From Pseudomonas oryzihabitans NBRC 102199 (GTDB lineage Bacteria; Pseudomonadota; Gammaproteobacteria; Pseudomonadales; Pseudomonadaceae): a stretch of 64,000 nucleotides of DNA. Under the pieces are notes generated by a model that was given only the letters and a program-made list of their open reading frames with translations, did not search any database and was not told the DNA's origin. This document shows positions 63,364 through 64,000 of this stretch, piece after piece (within the stretch, counting starts at the first letter, position 1; every line of letters begins with the position of its first letter). The stretch covers positions 1 through 64,000 of the forward strand of contig NZ_BBIT01000004.1 in NCBI RefSeq assembly GCF_000730625.1, read 5' to 3'. The translations under genes and the position numbers were made by a program.

Positions 63364-64000
63364 ATGCTGCTCGAACTCGACGCTCTCGACACCGAGAGTT
63401 TGCTCCGTCTCACCGATGAACGCCTGCTGGCCGTGCGGGTGCGCCACTTCGTGCCGCGTCCGCTGGCCGACGACCTCGGCCAGCAGATCCTCGGCAACGG
63501 CTTCGCCACCTACACCAACGCCCCCAGCATCGGCCGCATCGGCATGGCCTTCTACGAGGCGGAGCACCAGCGCGCGCAGATGGACGACTATTTCGCCAGC
63601 GTCACCAGCAACCTGGAAGAATTGCGCCGCCGCTGCCGCCCCTACCTCAATCCCATCGACCTGGTGCGCTGCACCCTCGACGAGGTCTGGCCGGCCGGGG
63701 CCCGCCTGCAGACCCTCTGGGGCCGCAAGATGTACGTCGGCCTGTCGCGGGTGGTGAAGCCGGGGGTGCGCTTTCTCGCCCACCACGACATCTTCGCCAA
63801 GGACGCGCCGGGCAGCGAGGAAGCCGAAAGCCTGGTCGCCCAGCTGGCCTGCAACGTCTACCTGACCATGCCCAGTGTCGGCGGCGAACTGCAGCTCTGG
63901 TCGCGCGAGCTGTCGCCGGAGGCCTTCGACGCCATGCGCGGCGACAGCTACGGCATCGAACCCGACCGGCTCGGCCCGCCCTGCCTGACCATCCGCCCCG
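63364..64000 (+). CDS. 2-oxoglutarate/Fe(II) oxygenase, WelO5-like (partial, cut by window end)
   Basis: The first 212 residues are present and the frame is still open at 64000. Marks: NAPSIGRIGMAFYEAE, DDYFASV, then FLAHHDIFAKD with an HxD metal motif (H140, D142), and PSVGGELQLWSREL. The arrangement resembles the WelO5-like 2OG oxygenases; halogenases of that group have Gly in place of the Asp, so this copy looks like a hydroxylase or other oxygenase. The second metal His lies beyond the window. It follows the alaX-like gene closely. Confidence 0.75.
   Translation, partial: MLLELDALDTESLLRLTDERLLAVRVRHFVPRPLADDLGQQILGNGFATYTNAPSIGRIGMAFYEAEHQRAQMDDYFASVTSNLEELRRRCRPYLNPIDLVRCTLDEVWPAGARLQTLWGRKMYVGLSRVVKPGVRFLAHHDIFAKDAPGSEEAESLVAQLACNVYLTMPSVGGELQLWSRELSPEAFDAMRGDSYGIEPDRLGPPCLTIRP

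Overview
The window is a G+C-rich (visibly about two thirds G+C), gene-dense bacterial chromosome segment that I assign to Pseudomonas. The main evidence is a sutA gene (a Pseudomonadaceae transcription regulator), the his gene order hisB-hisH-hisA-hisF with three substrate-binding-protein genes behind it, the asmA-mutY-yggX-tRNA-Phe block, the amtB-glnK / ubiK-comM block, a pchP phosphorylcholine phosphatase and a DUF3509 protein. The xylAFGH/xylR locus and the G+C content would fit the P. oryzihabitans/psychrotolerans group, but that species-level guess is inference only. No phage, integron, CRISPR array or complete insertion sequence is visible; mobile DNA is limited to short palindromic repeats and one MITE-like element.

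Layout. 1-285: intergenic palindromic repeats. 286-6768: RarD, SecB, glutaredoxin, a rhodanese-like membrane protein, an NAD(P)-binding oxidoreductase and the cell-envelope set EnvC - CtpA - divergent polysaccharide deacetylase; the gpmI gene usual at this place in pseudomonads is not there. 6786-12376 (minus strand): histidine operon hisB-hisH-(DUF2164)-hisA-hisF followed by three tandem paralogous periplasmic binding proteins. 12521-14185: OFA-type MFS carrier. 14481-18198: AsmA, MutY, YggX, tRNA-Phe. 18386-20875: cupin, small membrane and secreted proteins, SutA, YjbQ. 21048-25210: ammonium transporter AmtB with PII protein GlnK (candidate sigma-54 promoter and NtrC sites), UbiK, ComM, and a 63-residue coiled-coil protein under a consensus-type LexA box. 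25339-35876: chemoreceptor, LysR regulator, NorM-type MATE pump, a two-component pair, YoaK and EamA membrane proteins, a membrane/zinc-ribbon protein and an OBAP-like protein. 36073-42120: orphan ParA, AzlC-AzlD with an AraC regulator, DUF2934, acetyltransferase, Na+/H+ antiporter, DUF3509.

42269-48897 is a D-xylose locus: xylA-xylF-xylG-xylH on the minus strand and divergent xylR. It supplies import and isomerisation, but xylulokinase (xylB) is not in the window. Dps follows, its 3' end overlapping xylR. 49784-51884 is a tightly coupled three-gene membrane-protein operon (unknown / holin-like DUF1469 / DUF3618) with a 50-residue hydrophilic protein behind it. 52199-64000: aldo/keto reductase, a MITE-like element, LysR regulators, OPT transporter, citrate-type MFS symporter, PchP, a GcvR-like ACT protein, UPF0158, a sugar porter with a LacI-family type operator, an alanyl-tRNA editing protein, and a 2-oxoglutarate/Fe(II) oxygenase cut by the window end.

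The region is mostly ordinary core genome. The points most worth a second look are the SOS-type small protein, the MITE-like element, the xylR-dps overlap, the altered motif in PchP, the orphan LacI-type operator, the WelO5-like oxygenase that keeps its facial-triad aspartate, and the uncharacterised membrane operon at 49784-51884.
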